A program made the translations under genes and the position numbers. From assembly GCA_910584725.1 (NCBI GenBank), contig CAJUBE010000008.1:1-64000 (forward strand): a stretch of 64,000 nucleotides of DNA, written 5' to 3'. Below, piece by piece: positions 48,001 to 55,521 of the stretch. How positions within the stretch are numbered: the first letter of the stretch is position 1; each line of letters opens with the position of its first letter. The notes under the pieces are model-generated. The model had not been told where the DNA came from and did not search any database. It saw only the letters and a program-made list of their open reading frames with translations. The stretch is from an uncultured Lachnospiraceae bacterium. Lineage in GTDB: Bacteria > Bacillota > Clostridia > Lachnospirales > Lachnospiraceae.

Positions 48001-50507
48001 CCGCTCTTTACAGGGCTGCCGTTTATCAGAACTTCTTTTACATTTGCGTCAGGCGTAAAGATAACGCTGTGCGCAGTTGCCGCGTTGAGGTCGGTGGTGA
48101 TACGAACGCTGGTTTCTGCCGTCACCTTATCCAGCGTATATGTTCCGCTCGTTCCCTCCAACTCGGTCCACTTCATATTGTCAGGGTCGGTACTCGTGCT
48201 GGTCTCAACCTTCGCTACCGCATAAGCAGGATCCGCCACGGACAATGTGAAGGAGAACTCCTCGCCTTCCAGTACGGCAAACTCTCTCGCTGTGGTTCCT
48301 GTAAGTGCAGTCGCCGTAGTTTCTGCATCAACGGTCTTCTCCGTCTTGCCATCTGTATCCAGCGTCTTGTACTCGCCAGCCTGAACAGATGCCTGACTAG
48401 GCTGTGATGCATCTGCCATTGCGATGCTTACCTGTTTCGTTGCTTTTGCTTTGAGTGCGATCACGATCGTCATAGCAGTCGCATCTTCGCTTGCCACAAA
48501 CGTGAATGCGCCCTTATCGGAATCGTACTCCATATTCGTTGTTTCGCCGTTCGCTTTTGCTGTGTCTAATTTCTCCAGCTCTACCGCCGTCTCGTCCTGT
48601 TTTACCTCTACGGAATATTCTACGCCATCCAGTAAGGTATATGTGTTTTTCAGCGCCTCAGTTGTACCCTTTGCATCTACTGCCGTGCCTTTATCATCTT
48701 TGATGGTAACGGTCAGAGCTTCGTCTGCAGTCAGGGTATAGTCAATCTTAATCGGCTCTGTTGCAATGGTGAGTGTGATATCATCCGCGCCGCTCGCATT
48801 GACAGCCGTCGTTGTTACGGTCTTATTATTATCGCTCGTAGACAGCGTCAGGCAATTTTCACATGTCTCCGCCGCTGCATCATGCGTTCCCTTTGTATCA
48901 TTATTAATATAGGAAACCTTGTTGTGAATCTTTGCCGCTACTTTAAAGGTAACGGCCGCTGCTTTTGTGTCCGCTACCCAGCCGTCAGCCGTCTTACGCG
49001 CACGATTCCAGTTTGAGCCGTCATCCGCGCTCCACTGCACGCTTGCAATCTGCGCATCTGTTGCAGCCTTTAAAGTAATCTGGTTTGCTGCCGCGAGAGT
49101 CACTTCTACTGTGTTCTCCGTAGCAACAGGGTTCGCAGGAGCCGCTACGTTTACTTCATAAACGTCCTCATCCTCGTCCTCTACATCAGTTTTCGCAGTC
49201 ACAGGGCTTCCTGCAAACTTTACACCGCTAACAGAAAACTTCGCGCCCGGTGCAAATTTCAACTGAACGACATCGTCCTTCTTAGCCGCGATTTTGCCAG
49301 TGCTGGGAACATCCGCCCATGCAGCAAAATCTTCTGCGCCAGTAGTCTTTACTCTGTACTGTGCCTTGAAGTCCGTGCCAAACACAGCCGCCACATCGTC
49401 AGCACCCTCAGCAGCGCCCGGCTTTTTACCTGTGATAACAACCTCAGCGTCCGCCTTGGTCACCTCATAAGTCGCGGTGAGCTTGCCATCTACCAGAGCT
49501 GCAATCCTCTCTTCGGTCATCGCTACGGTAAACTCGGCAGTTACAGTCGCAGTCGTAGCAGTCAATGTCTGCTTCTCCGTTGTCGCGCCAGGCACGGTGA
49601 TAGTCACGTTGTCAGCATTTGCCTCCAGAGTCGCCTGAAGCATTACAGACTCGCCCTTTTTCACGCTTACAGAAGAACCATACGCTGCATCAGATGCGGT
49701 CGTCTTGATCTGCCATGTGACCTTTGCATCAGTATTCGCATCAGGCGCTCCTACCTCATAAGTTTTGGTGACAAGTTTGATGGTAACTACCACGCTGCCG
49801 CTACCAGTGACGTCCTTGCTGCCTGTAACCGTATACAGATCGCCTTCCGGTGTAAGATTCGCTGCTTCATCCTCACCGATCGCCGCTTTGACAGCATCCG
49901 CATCCTTCGAAACCTCTAACTCAGTATTTGCAGGTGTCACCGCGAAAGACACATCCTCTCCGCTGTCCACCTTGCCATCGTCTGTCACACCGCCTTTAAT
50001 CGTGACATAATCATTCTGCGCAGGGTTTTCTACCTCTGTGCCATCCACAAAAATCTTAAACTCTAAGCTGTAGTCCGTTGCCGCCATCACGGTTGCGTCC
50101 TCGGAATCAATCGTAGAAGCGCCCTCTTCCACGGGCTCCTCCTCCGCAGGCTCCTCTACGGGATCGACCACAGGCTCGGTTACCTCCTCATCAGGATTCT
50201 CTGTGTCCTGATCCTCGCCGGGATTTTCAATATCAGGTGTTACGCTATCATCCGAATTGTCTCCCGCCTCGTCTTCTCCATTTTCATTCTCGCCATCCGC
50301 GGGTGTAGTCACCTCTGAGCTTCCCTCATTGGATTCTCCCTCCCCGTCAGCCGGTTCTTTGGTCTCGGTCGTCTCTTCAGACTCTTTTGTCTCGTCAGAG
50401 CCCGGAGTCACTTCTTCCGTTCCCTCGGAAGCGGTATCGAGTGATGCTTCGGTCGCTTCCTCTGCCTGAACCGGCAGAGCAGTCTGCGGTACGGTTGTCA
50501 GTACCAC
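42081..50507 (-). CDS. Giant repeat protein, paralogue 3 (2808 codons open)
   Basis: Open for about 2,808 codons. It begins VLTTVPQTALPVQAEE, which looks like the second half of a secretion signal with an AXA-type cleavage site (VQA|EE). The first half is missing: the frame upstream has TGA 8 codons before GTG 50507, and GTG has no ribosome site. After the acidic linker (DSVTPDIENPGEDQDTENPD, shared with paralogue 2) come many beta-rich modules of about 80-110 residues, then a Pro-rich region and a last module. No sortase motif, SLH domain or membrane anchor; it ends TTPTEPES. A strong terminator follows. Surface adhesin or matrix protein is the likely ancestry; present expression is uncertain. 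Confidence 0.77.
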   Translation of the reverse strand: MVLTTVPQTALPVQAEEATEASLDTASEGTEEVTPGSDETKESEETTETKEPADGEGESNEGSSEVTTPADGENENGEDEAGDNSDDSVTPDIENPGEDQDTENPDEEVTEPVVDPVEEPAEEEPVEEGASTIDSEDATVMAATDYSLEFKIFVDGTEVENPAQNDYVTIKGGVTDDGKVDSGEDVSFAVTPANTELEVSKDADAVKAAIGEDEAANLTPEGDLYTVTGSKDVTGSGSVVVTIKLVTKTYEVGAPDANTDAKVTWQIKTTASDAAYGSSVSVKKGESVMLQATLEANADNVTITVPGATTEKQTLTATTATVTAEFTVAMTEERIAALVDGKLTATYEVTKADAEVVITGKKPGAAEGADDVAAVFGTDFKAQYRVKTTGAEDFAAWADVPSTGKIAAKKDDVVQLKFAPGAKFSVSGVKFAGSPVTAKTDVEDEDEDVYEVNVAAPANPVATENTVEVTLAAANQITLKAATDAQIASVQWSADDGSNWNRARKTADGWVADTKAAAVTFKVAAKIHNKVSYINNDTKGTHDAAAETCENCLTLSTSDNNKTVTTTAVNASGADDITLTIATEPIKIDYTLTADEALTVTIKDDKGTAVDAKGTTEALKNTYTLLDGVEYSVEVKQDETAVELEKLDTAKANGETTNMEYDSDKGAFTFVASEDATAMTIVIALKAKATKQVSIAMADASQPSQASVQAGEYKTLDTDGKTEKTVDAETTATALTGTTAREFAVLEGEEFSFTLSVADPAYAVAKVETSTSTDPDNMKWTELEGTSGTYTLDKVTAETSVRITTDLNAATAHSVIFTPDANVKEVLINGSPVKSGEKTYVKVATGANVAFTVTPNAGFTVDKVKFGTGETDDVPVSAGTYTYTFPAARTDATITISTKAAELTADRYVKFAMPDDENVKLNVTTAGVKTEKDGDGDDVYVMTMKKTEPATEEVPELAFDLVVKNGYTIKPQLASIVDAVNETVRMTADSRKKNDDGDWVYSFKVVAAALQAANLGTKEAPKAITVTAPIEEKVTLSLKADSSSVKYKNLSQSGSVFTPWTAGNSKTASDKDTIVLQVADGQSLSVGGKDVTEELDDYGNYSFVAALDATKDNDTNIEIDVKNSAAAEYELKYGDVEGTYPDTVGKDVVTAKLGDKIYVQLNKTTAPAGAEAITGVVLSEGAKSTAVANKNQSEAANKGKAVITVADADFTVTFKAIKTETTANGFTKKTVVNAATIHINAKDADGMNLTAKGISEGKTIKIDATKQMTYPLTLKETKTSRNVLDVKKYIADGAIVAEETGNKGFVTVSLDEETGSLVITGVKDKDGEAKAVSEITIKAKGAAADAKPLLTFKVEVTTPKLTVKSLNSPNQGMHDVLVDVTGDPKIGTVAAEFDMYYEIEVKHTAGESAAKKDGFYYLNALDGNGNVVPVSQLIKVNADTDKTKFENTYTINARLVAVAAGAAVPTGDPLQGEAKAKIADSLVKYGSAKVVEKKNIKTRSDYYEDKLNVTKKTTKLYTGQSNVLVAIPKFSAKAGHIEDIHAVVYNTDGSLASGVSARADESGNTMEVRVSAGDDAAPGKGTAKYNVVIYATATMNADSAAVDPGEYNMYRASAKVPITVQKGIHSITVAGNPGKIAIVPDKNGKTKNVSFSLKPTGWYDYYYGVKAQTQKFDYSNEITYGNSKNAGKVTVKNGKVTVDKDFYVSNDPAQNTFTLTVKANDWTGNETVSSPVTVEVTNKAMTISSVRLLDSNGKPYGATIATNNIYGAKVEVLDGNGKPIPHSLLTLTPNKGKICVEYNENNGQTTVWQNGFQRNLTITAVMRGDKKAKKSSIKYTLEYPKVDSYTLSRVTVNNNSSLKQMDDTNWEYVGRGNQSISFWVNAVIDEGLRGGNTTNYNYSVKIAGGKNVASKTSTGNGYYRITPTTDKVTVTVTDKNSPKKDYKFTFTDKGWVTAAAPKATTKDKLFMAKNPSIDDLDGDYVNRVAQNMTYTIKNCKYTAVKFTYLGDHGIDNLEGVHDIHGDTLKLTGLIPNYPTTEKYSVVYGDKDENGAFWPKTKATTISIKVNKVGNIKAVNKYTISTNLGYSVKLDAKPIPTSVTLNDVVEFNSIEAANEKGQPNKFYDYFELVNGAGDADGPKDTIQLKTAYRTEAGLAELYALKRGVAGYVTYTVYNPNGHEVKKQDKITVVVNDTGKPKTTATDINIVGLSGASGFTTVKIGNTSVDVLKVVTDSTDWKVAVPTAAEIEAGAEGNVKLTANGEPKSGNVNVYILPVGSKYAASTPDADVITNGIKATVKVNVKAADDTKSSKITFLSKNAKTPEAVIAGTKVNLSTTFTLGRDYKYTLTNAKIASVAKVPEAREAEIKGAPSKTASKAILATNGVTLNADKTAVTIVMDRDAAGLATNGKTTYKVPVLVTFDAGAEEIVYFSIKPAKVPSVDEVKADVEAALKGFAVAEAAYNNGASAASAVQEAARKLGNKVPALSGVDVVKITAAAKPDTETEKFADTGTVGSEGFKAGHHTVIVTLDDETKKGTEGYTAATCEVVVTKAAASVSLGASLEEAINVYLLPNQTTGADPTGKKPVPTTMTKWTLQTELQAAADKAEPGKYIVRVTEFDLDTAEVTPPAASGTNAINADEGTKKTIVSGLTFKYTVMVAKTGKYLAADGSESAGEVKFVVTMDTTTNQVGKPGEPTPPVVDPDPVEPEAFDVTISGVSASTVTYAVAEANDETVPNSFNAVAGNKVSVESGKKLYLKVEYSGGTVTVKKGDNETLSEVSGNAGVYLVGTITETTAVTITETASTTPTEPES

Positions 50508-50526
50508 ATCCGTCAGAAATCATTTC

Positions 50527-50756
50527 TTAATATTTTCTTAATTTCATTCTTCCCAGTAAATATCAACATCCCCGCGTATATGCTCGCCATTATCCGTTCT
50601 TTAAATAGTTTTCATTTCACATGTTATTTCAAACAAATGGCGTTTTTGTCGCCAATTTGTTACTAATTAAATTTTTATTAAATCGCAGGGCATGGATATA
50701 TCATGGGATGGAAACGATTCCGGTCCTCAAAAATTTGTCACTAATTTGTTACTAAT
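50527..50756 (-). promoter_or_regulatory. Leader of giant gene 3 with conserved paired repeats
   Basis: It shares the key elements of the other giant-gene leaders although the surrounding sequence differs: the AT-rich core TTAATATTTTCTTAA (50527-50541) next to the open frame, and paired 11-bp repeats at 50644-50667 and 50733-50756 with the same 89-bp spacing. Upstream of the core a short MKLRKY frame stops at TAA. Confidence 0.72.
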
Positions 50757-50880
50757 GGCATATCATTACAGATGCTATTTATATGGCCAGAATGTTTTCC
50801 TTCCTTAATTCAGGAAATATATAACAGATGTAATCAATTCAAAAAATCTCCCGCCCTGTCGTGCAAACGATTTTTCGTTC

Positions 50881-50909
50881 TTGACATTTCGTATGCCGCC
50901 CCTTACAAT
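50881..50909 (+). promoter_or_regulatory. Promoter of Uma2 gene B
   Basis: Perfect TTGACA (50881-50886), 17 bp, TACAAT (50904-50909). The upstream sequence AAACGATTTTTCGTTC copies the one before Uma2 gene A, in the opposite orientation. It drives the gene starting at 50966 with a leader of about 50 nt. The rest of 50757-50880 holds nothing else. Confidence 0.82.
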
Positions 50910-50965
50910 GAATCCAAATCATATACATTTTATTGATAATATTTATTCGGGAGGAAGGTTTTCGA

Positions 50966-51574
50966 ATGATTAAGGGCGGAAAAGGCTACACAATCGCGGA
51001 TATTGAGGCATTACCGGAAGGGGAGCGGGCGGAGCTGATCGACGGGGAAATGTTTCGCATGGACGCACCTACACTGACGCATCAGGATTTGCTTGTTAAG
51101 CTGTTATTTGAAATTGAGCTATATATCAGAAAAAACAAAGGCCCCTGCCGCGTTCTCCCCGCCCCCTTCGGCGTATACATCAAAAAAGATGAACGCAACT
51201 ATGTGGAACCGGATATTTCCGTCATCTGCGACCGGGACAGGCTGGACCAGAAAGGCTGCCACGGTGCGCCGGACTGGGTCATCGAAATCATGTCGCCTTC
51301 CAGCGTGAAGATGGACAGTGTACGAAAGGTAAAGCTGTACCAAGAAGCGGGAGTGCGGGAATACTGGATTGTGAACGCAGAGAAAGAAACAGTCTCGGTA
51401 TATGATTTCGCGCGTGAAAAAGCGGCGCGCGGAACCAACACATATGCCACAGGCACATGCGCAGCAGCGCCGGAACACTGGGGCGAACCCATGCTTTACT
51501 CCTTCTCCGAACAGGTGAAGGCTGGCATATTTAAAGATTTATATCTGGAGATTTCGCAGATGGATATTATGTGA
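50966..51574 (+). CDS. Uma2-family (PD-(D/E)xK nuclease-like) protein B
   Basis: 202 aa from ATG 50966, preceded by GGAGGAAGG. Closely similar to protein A throughout the core: RAELIDGEMFRMDAP, EPDISVICDRDRLDQKG, DWVIEIMSPSSVKMDS, REYWIVNAEKE. It lacks the long N-terminal extension and the 15-residue repeats. It lies on the other side of giant gene 3, on the opposite strand to A, so the two genes form an imperfect inverted repeat around that gene. Family function is unproven; nuclease activity is predicted from the fold only. Confidence 0.85.
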   Translation: MIKGGKGYTIADIEALPEGERAELIDGEMFRMDAPTLTHQDLLVKLLFEIELYIRKNKGPCRVLPAPFGVYIKKDERNYVEPDISVICDRDRLDQKGCHGAPDWVIEIMSPSSVKMDSVRKVKLYQEAGVREYWIVNAEKETVSVYDFAREKAARGTNTYATGTCAAAPEHWGEPMLYSFSEQVKAGIFKDLYLEISQMDIM

Positions 51575-51609
51575 GGCGGCAGAAATCCGTCAAACCCATA
51601 ACATACAAA

Positions 51610-51639
51610 ACCGCCGGGCAGCACATAGCGTCCGGCGGT
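51610..51639. terminator. Bidirectional terminator between Uma2 B and the CUT2 importer
   Basis: ACCGCCGG (51610-51617) pairs with CCGGCGGT (51632-51639). Minus-strand transcripts from the importer continue into TTTTG; plus-strand ones into CTCTTATTTCTT. Confidence 0.75.
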
Positions 51640-51687
51640 CTCTTATTTCTTCTATCAAATATTATTTCATTTTACGGCACACCATCT

Positions 51688-52752
51688 TTACGCCGCATTC
51701 CTCTTCTTTCTCACGGACATAACCACGCTCTGCACCACAAGGAACAGGCAGAGCATAACCGCTTTTGTGATACCGGTCCACCATGCTTCGTCAAATCCGA
51801 TGGAGGATACGATATTCTGAATCGTACTTAAGGAAAGTACGCCAAAGAAGGTGCCAACCACGTTACCCACACCGCCTGTCAGCATCGTACCGCCAATAAT
51901 GGAAGAAGCGATTGCATCCATTTCGGCGCCTGCCGCATTGGAAGGGGAGCCGGAGCCCACATGCAGGAAATAAACGAAGCCGCCGATTCCTGCCAAAAGA
52001 CCACAGATTAAGTGGGAGAGGAATTTTGTCCTCTTTACGTTGATACCGAGCATCAGCGCGCTCTGTTTGTTGCCGCCGACCGCGTAAAAATTACGTCCCA
52101 TCTTGGTCCAGCGCAGCAGTGCAAACATCACGATCACCACCAGAATGGCAACCAACACACCAATCTCCACATACGCGGGCACATAGATTCCTTTTTTATT
52201 CACGGAACCGAGACCCGGCACATTGATACGCGTCGTCTTAAGCGCAACGAACGCCTCGTTTGCCACATTAAAGGGAGAGCTGTTCACTACCGTGGTCATA
52301 CCTTTTGCAAAGAACATACCCGCCAGTGTAACGATAAAGGGCTGGATGTCCAGATATGCCACCATAAATCCCTGAAATGCGCCAAAGGCCAGACCGATTG
52401 CCAGCGCAATCAGAACCGCGCCGAAGACGTTGCCGCCTTTATAATCCAAATAGACCGCACAGCACATACTCACCAAAGCGGTCACGCCGCCCACGGAAAT
52501 ATCGATTCCGCCCGTGATCATCACAAGACTCAAACCGCAGGCAAGGATAACGAGCGCCGCATTGGAGTTTAAAAGCAGGAAAAAGGTCTGCGGCTTCAAA
52601 AAGCCTCCGCGCAAAAATACGACAGCCGCTATATACATCAGGAAAAATACAATGACCGTGATCGTCAGGAGCAGATTGGTGTCGGTCATGCCCGCCAGCT
52701 TTGCACCTAAACCCTTGCCCGCAGGCGCGGTATTCTTATCTGTCTTTGCCAT
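51688..52752 (-). CDS. yjfF: CUT2 sugar ABC permease, YjfF-like
   Basis: 354 aa with 8-10 hydrophobic segments. The BPD_transp_2/RbsC-type signature is clear: LVMITGGIDISVGGVTALVS, GFMVAYLDIQPFIVTLAGMF, and the cytoplasmic loop AVGGNKQSALMLGINVKRTK. It is last of four genes in the order binding protein, ATPase, permease, permease, the same order as E. coli ytfQ-ytfR-ytfT-yjfF (galactofuranose importer), hence the name. ATG 52752 follows AGGAGG and is 1 bp from the stop of the previous permease gene. It ends at a bidirectional terminator. Confidence 0.85.
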   Translation of the reverse strand: MAKTDKNTAPAGKGLGAKLAGMTDTNLLLTITVIVFFLMYIAAVVFLRGGFLKPQTFFLLLNSNAALVILACGLSLVMITGGIDISVGGVTALVSMCCAVYLDYKGGNVFGAVLIALAIGLAFGAFQGFMVAYLDIQPFIVTLAGMFFAKGMTTVVNSSPFNVANEAFVALKTTRINVPGLGSVNKKGIYVPAYVEIGVLVAILVVIVMFALLRWTKMGRNFYAVGGNKQSALMLGINVKRTKFLSHLICGLLAGIGGFVYFLHVGSGSPSNAAGAEMDAIASSIIGGTMLTGGVGNVVGTFFGVLSLSTIQNIVSSIGFDEAWWTGITKAVMLCLFLVVQSVVMSVRKKRNAA

Positions 52753-52753
52753 C

Positions 52754-53839
52754 TTACGCCACCTCCTTGCTCATTTTCAGCTTTTTCATCATCGTGTCAA
52801 AGTACTCTCTCACAGTAGGCGCACTGACAATCACCAGCAGAATAACCACAACCGCCTTGTATGCGGGAAGCGCCGTCGAGGAAACGCCGAACTTGTAAAG
52901 CGTCGTCGTCAGGCACTGGATGACAAACGCACCGATGATGGAAGACGCCATATTGAATTTACCGCCGGAGAGCGCGTTGCCGCCAAGAGCGACTGCAAGG
53001 ATCGCATCCATCTCGATATCCTTCGCGATAACGGAGTAGTTGATGGAGGAAACGCGGCTTACTTTGATCAGCCCCGCAACCGCCACGCATAAGCCCAAAA
53101 TCACGTAAGTAAGCACCTTGATCATCTCGGGATTCAGACCGTTTAACTTCGAAGAGCTCTGGTTGATACCTACCGCCTGCGTATACAGACGCAAATTCGT
53201 CACCTTCAGCACAATGCCAATGACGATCATACATGCCACCGCGATAAAGCACGGTGTGGGAATCGGTATTCCGGGAATAAATCCGCCAAAATACCCGAAT
53301 TTAGGATCGCTGATAACCGGCAGCTCATTGTTGTTGATCCACGCCGCGATGGAACGTCCCGCCGTATACAGAATCAGTGTCGCAACCATCGGCTGAATCT
53401 TAAAGTAGGCAACCAGCACGCCGTTAAAGGTGCCGAAGAGCATTGCCACCACACATGCCACCAGAAACGCCACAATGATAGGAGCCTGCAGGGTTTCGGG
53501 CCGGGCATTTCCGCCGCACAGCACCCGCAGGATTACGCTGCCCGCAATCGCGATTGCCGCGCCCACGCTGATATCCTGTCCGCCGGAAGCCGCCGTCACA
53601 AGCGTCATTCCAATGGCAAGGATTGCAAGCTCGGAGCCGTTGTTAATAATGTCAATGATAAAGCCGGACAGCACCGGATTGCCCGCACTGTTGTAGCCAA
53701 ATGTAATCTTAAAGAAAGCAGGATCGACAATCAGGTTAAAGACCGCCAGCAGCAAAAGCGCCGCAATCGGGATAAAACACTGATTTCTAACAAGGTTTTT
53801 CAGAGAACCTGCACTCGATGTTTTTTCACTGTTTGCCAT
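52754..53839 (-). CDS. ytfT: CUT2 sugar ABC permease, YtfT-like
   Basis: 361 aa polytopic permease of the RbsC family: ILAIGMTLVTAASGGQDISV, GVLVAYFKIQPMVATLILYT, QAVGINQSSSKLNGLNPEMI and AVALGGNALSGGKFNMASS. Together with the YjfF-like protein it should form a heterodimeric channel. The ATG at 53839 abuts the ATPase stop codon (TAA at 53840-53842), so translation is tightly coupled. Confidence 0.86.
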   Translation of the reverse strand: MANSEKTSSAGSLKNLVRNQCFIPIAALLLLAVFNLIVDPAFFKITFGYNSAGNPVLSGFIIDIINNGSELAILAIGMTLVTAASGGQDISVGAAIAIAGSVILRVLCGGNARPETLQAPIIVAFLVACVVAMLFGTFNGVLVAYFKIQPMVATLILYTAGRSIAAWINNNELPVISDPKFGYFGGFIPGIPIPTPCFIAVACMIVIGIVLKVTNLRLYTQAVGINQSSSKLNGLNPEMIKVLTYVILGLCVAVAGLIKVSRVSSINYSVIAKDIEMDAILAVALGGNALSGGKFNMASSIIGAFVIQCLTTTLYKFGVSSTALPAYKAVVVILLVIVSAPTVREYFDTMMKKLKMSKEVA

Positions 53840-55354
53840 TTACTTGTCACCTCCCGCAATCGTATTCATAACCGTGCCCTGATTCAGATCGTCGCCTGTC
53901 AGCTCGCCTACCGCCTTGCGGTCGCGCATGACGATCAGACGGGAACAGGTACGGAGCATCTCGTCAAGCTCCGAGGAGATAAAGGTCACGCTCATACCCT
54001 CGGATGCAAGCTGTAACACAAGCTTCTGGATATCCACCTTCGTACCCACGTCAATACCACGGGTAGGCTCATCCAGAATCAGATATTCGGGATGGGTGAA
54101 AAGCCATCTTGCCAGAATTACCTTCTGCTGGTTACCGCCGGAAAGAGACTTGATCGGCGTATCCTTAGAAGCCGTCTTAATATTCAGCAGTTTTATGTAT
54201 TCATCCGCAACCTTATTTGCTTCCGCCTTGGAAAAGGGCTTGAAGAAGCCTTTCAGCACCTGCTGCGCCAGAATGATATTGTCGCGCACGGAAAGGTCTC
54301 CCACGATGCCGTCCACCTTACGGTCCTCGGGCAGATAAGCAATCCCGTTCTTCATAGCGTCAAGCGGCTTCGCAATCTTCACGTCCTTGCCGTTCATCTT
54401 CACTTTTCCGCCGGTTACCCTGTCCGCGCCAAAAATCGCGCGCACGCACTCGCTTCGTCCGGAACCGAGAAGCCCGGTGAAGCCGTTGACTTCGCCCTTG
54501 TTGATATGGAAGTCGAAAGGTTTGATGCCTGCGTTGCTGACAAGGCCTTCTGCCTCCAATACAGGAGCCGCGCCTTTTTCCGCCTGATATGCCTTCGTCT
54601 CGCTCTTGATATCGGAAAGGTCATCCACCTCTTTGCCGAGCATCTTAGATACGAGCTGTACACGAGGCAGATTCTCGATTTCATATTCACCGACCAGCTT
54701 ACCGTCTCTCATAACGGTGATCCTGTCGCACACCTCATATACCTGCTCTAAGAAATGGGTGACAAAGATAATGCCTACGCCTTTGGCACGGAGATCCCGC
54801 ATCAGCTTAAAGAGCTTCTCAACCTCCTGCTCATCCAGAGACGAGGTAGGTTCATCCAAAATTAGAACCTTACATTCCATATCAACGGCGCGGGCGATCG
54901 CGATCATCTGCTGCACCGCCAGAGAGCAGGTGCCAAGCTGCTGCGACGCTTTCGCCGGTATCTGCAGCGACTGCAGGATTCTGTCCGTATCCGTGTTCAT
55001 TTGTTTCCAATTCTGCACCGCACCTTTGGTACGAGCGATAAACATATTCTCCGCCACGGTGAGGTTCGGGCAGAGCGTAATCTCCTGATACACGGTGCTG
55101 ATGCCCATATTCTGCGCATCCTGAGGCGAATGAATCGCCACCGGACCATCCGTTCCGTCCAAGAAGATGTCTCCGTCCTCCTTGCCGTAAACCCCGGTAA
55201 GAACCTTGATCAACGTCGATTTTCCGGCGCCATTCTCCCCCATCAGCGCATGGATTTCACCCTTGCGCAGTGTAAAATCCACACCCTGCAGGGCGTGCAC
55301 TCCGGGGAAGATTTTATGAATGTTTCTCATTTTTAATACAACATTTCCTTCCAC
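53840..55354 (-). CDS. ytfR: CUT2 sugar ABC ATPase with two nucleotide-binding domains, YtfR/RbsA-like
   Basis: 504 aa from GTG 55354, giving MEGNVVLKMRNIHKIFPGVH with GGGAGG 11 nt upstream; a GTG four codons earlier overlaps the ribosome site. Two fused ATPase domains: the first has Walker A MGENGAGKST and Walker B KVLILDEPTSSLDEQE. The second has the degenerate A-loop GLLGSGRSECV, signature SGGNQQKVILARWL and Walker B YLILDEPTRGIDVGT. Only the first Walker A is canonical, as usual in RbsA/AraG-type proteins. About 160 bp containing two stem-loops separates it from the binding-protein gene. Confidence 0.92.
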   Translation of the reverse strand: MEGNVVLKMRNIHKIFPGVHALQGVDFTLRKGEIHALMGENGAGKSTLIKVLTGVYGKEDGDIFLDGTDGPVAIHSPQDAQNMGISTVYQEITLCPNLTVAENMFIARTKGAVQNWKQMNTDTDRILQSLQIPAKASQQLGTCSLAVQQMIAIARAVDMECKVLILDEPTSSLDEQEVEKLFKLMRDLRAKGVGIIFVTHFLEQVYEVCDRITVMRDGKLVGEYEIENLPRVQLVSKMLGKEVDDLSDIKSETKAYQAEKGAAPVLEAEGLVSNAGIKPFDFHINKGEVNGFTGLLGSGRSECVRAIFGADRVTGGKVKMNGKDVKIAKPLDAMKNGIAYLPEDRKVDGIVGDLSVRDNIILAQQVLKGFFKPFSKAEANKVADEYIKLLNIKTASKDTPIKSLSGGNQQKVILARWLFTHPEYLILDEPTRGIDVGTKVDIQKLVLQLASEGMSVTFISSELDEMLRTCSRLIVMRDRKAVGELTGDDLNQGTVMNTIAGGDK

Positions 55355-55411
55355 TCTCAGATCCACCTCCCAAATTTATATAGTTTTCTTTAATAAAACC
55401 TCTCTATCCTG

Positions 55412-55475
55412 TAAAATCCGTAGGATTTTATAGAAAACGAGCGCGGGCAGGCTTTTTTACGCTGCGCCGCGCTCG
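55412..55475 (-). other. Two stem-loops between the CUT2 binding protein and ATPase genes
   Basis: CGAGCGCGGGCAG (55438-55450) pairs with CTGCGCCGCGCTCG (55462-55475), followed on the minus strand by TTTTC; then TAAAATCC/GGATTTTA (55412-55419/55423-55430). This is likely a leaky terminator or 3' stabiliser that makes binding protein more abundant than the rest of the transporter. Confidence 0.75.
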
Positions 55476-55521
55476 TCTTTTACATTATAACATATTTTTT
55501 GTCGAGTAGTAAACTGTCGGA

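Noticed and set aside
50500..50545. TGA recoding (selenocysteine or Trp) joining the upstream codons of giant gene 3
   Set aside because: Codons upstream of the TGA do not form a signal peptide and have no start; TGA is used as a normal stop by other genes here.
40708..51574. Composite transposon made of the two Uma2 copies
   Set aside because: Uma2 proteins are not transposases, and no terminal inverted repeats or target duplications were found at the outer edges.
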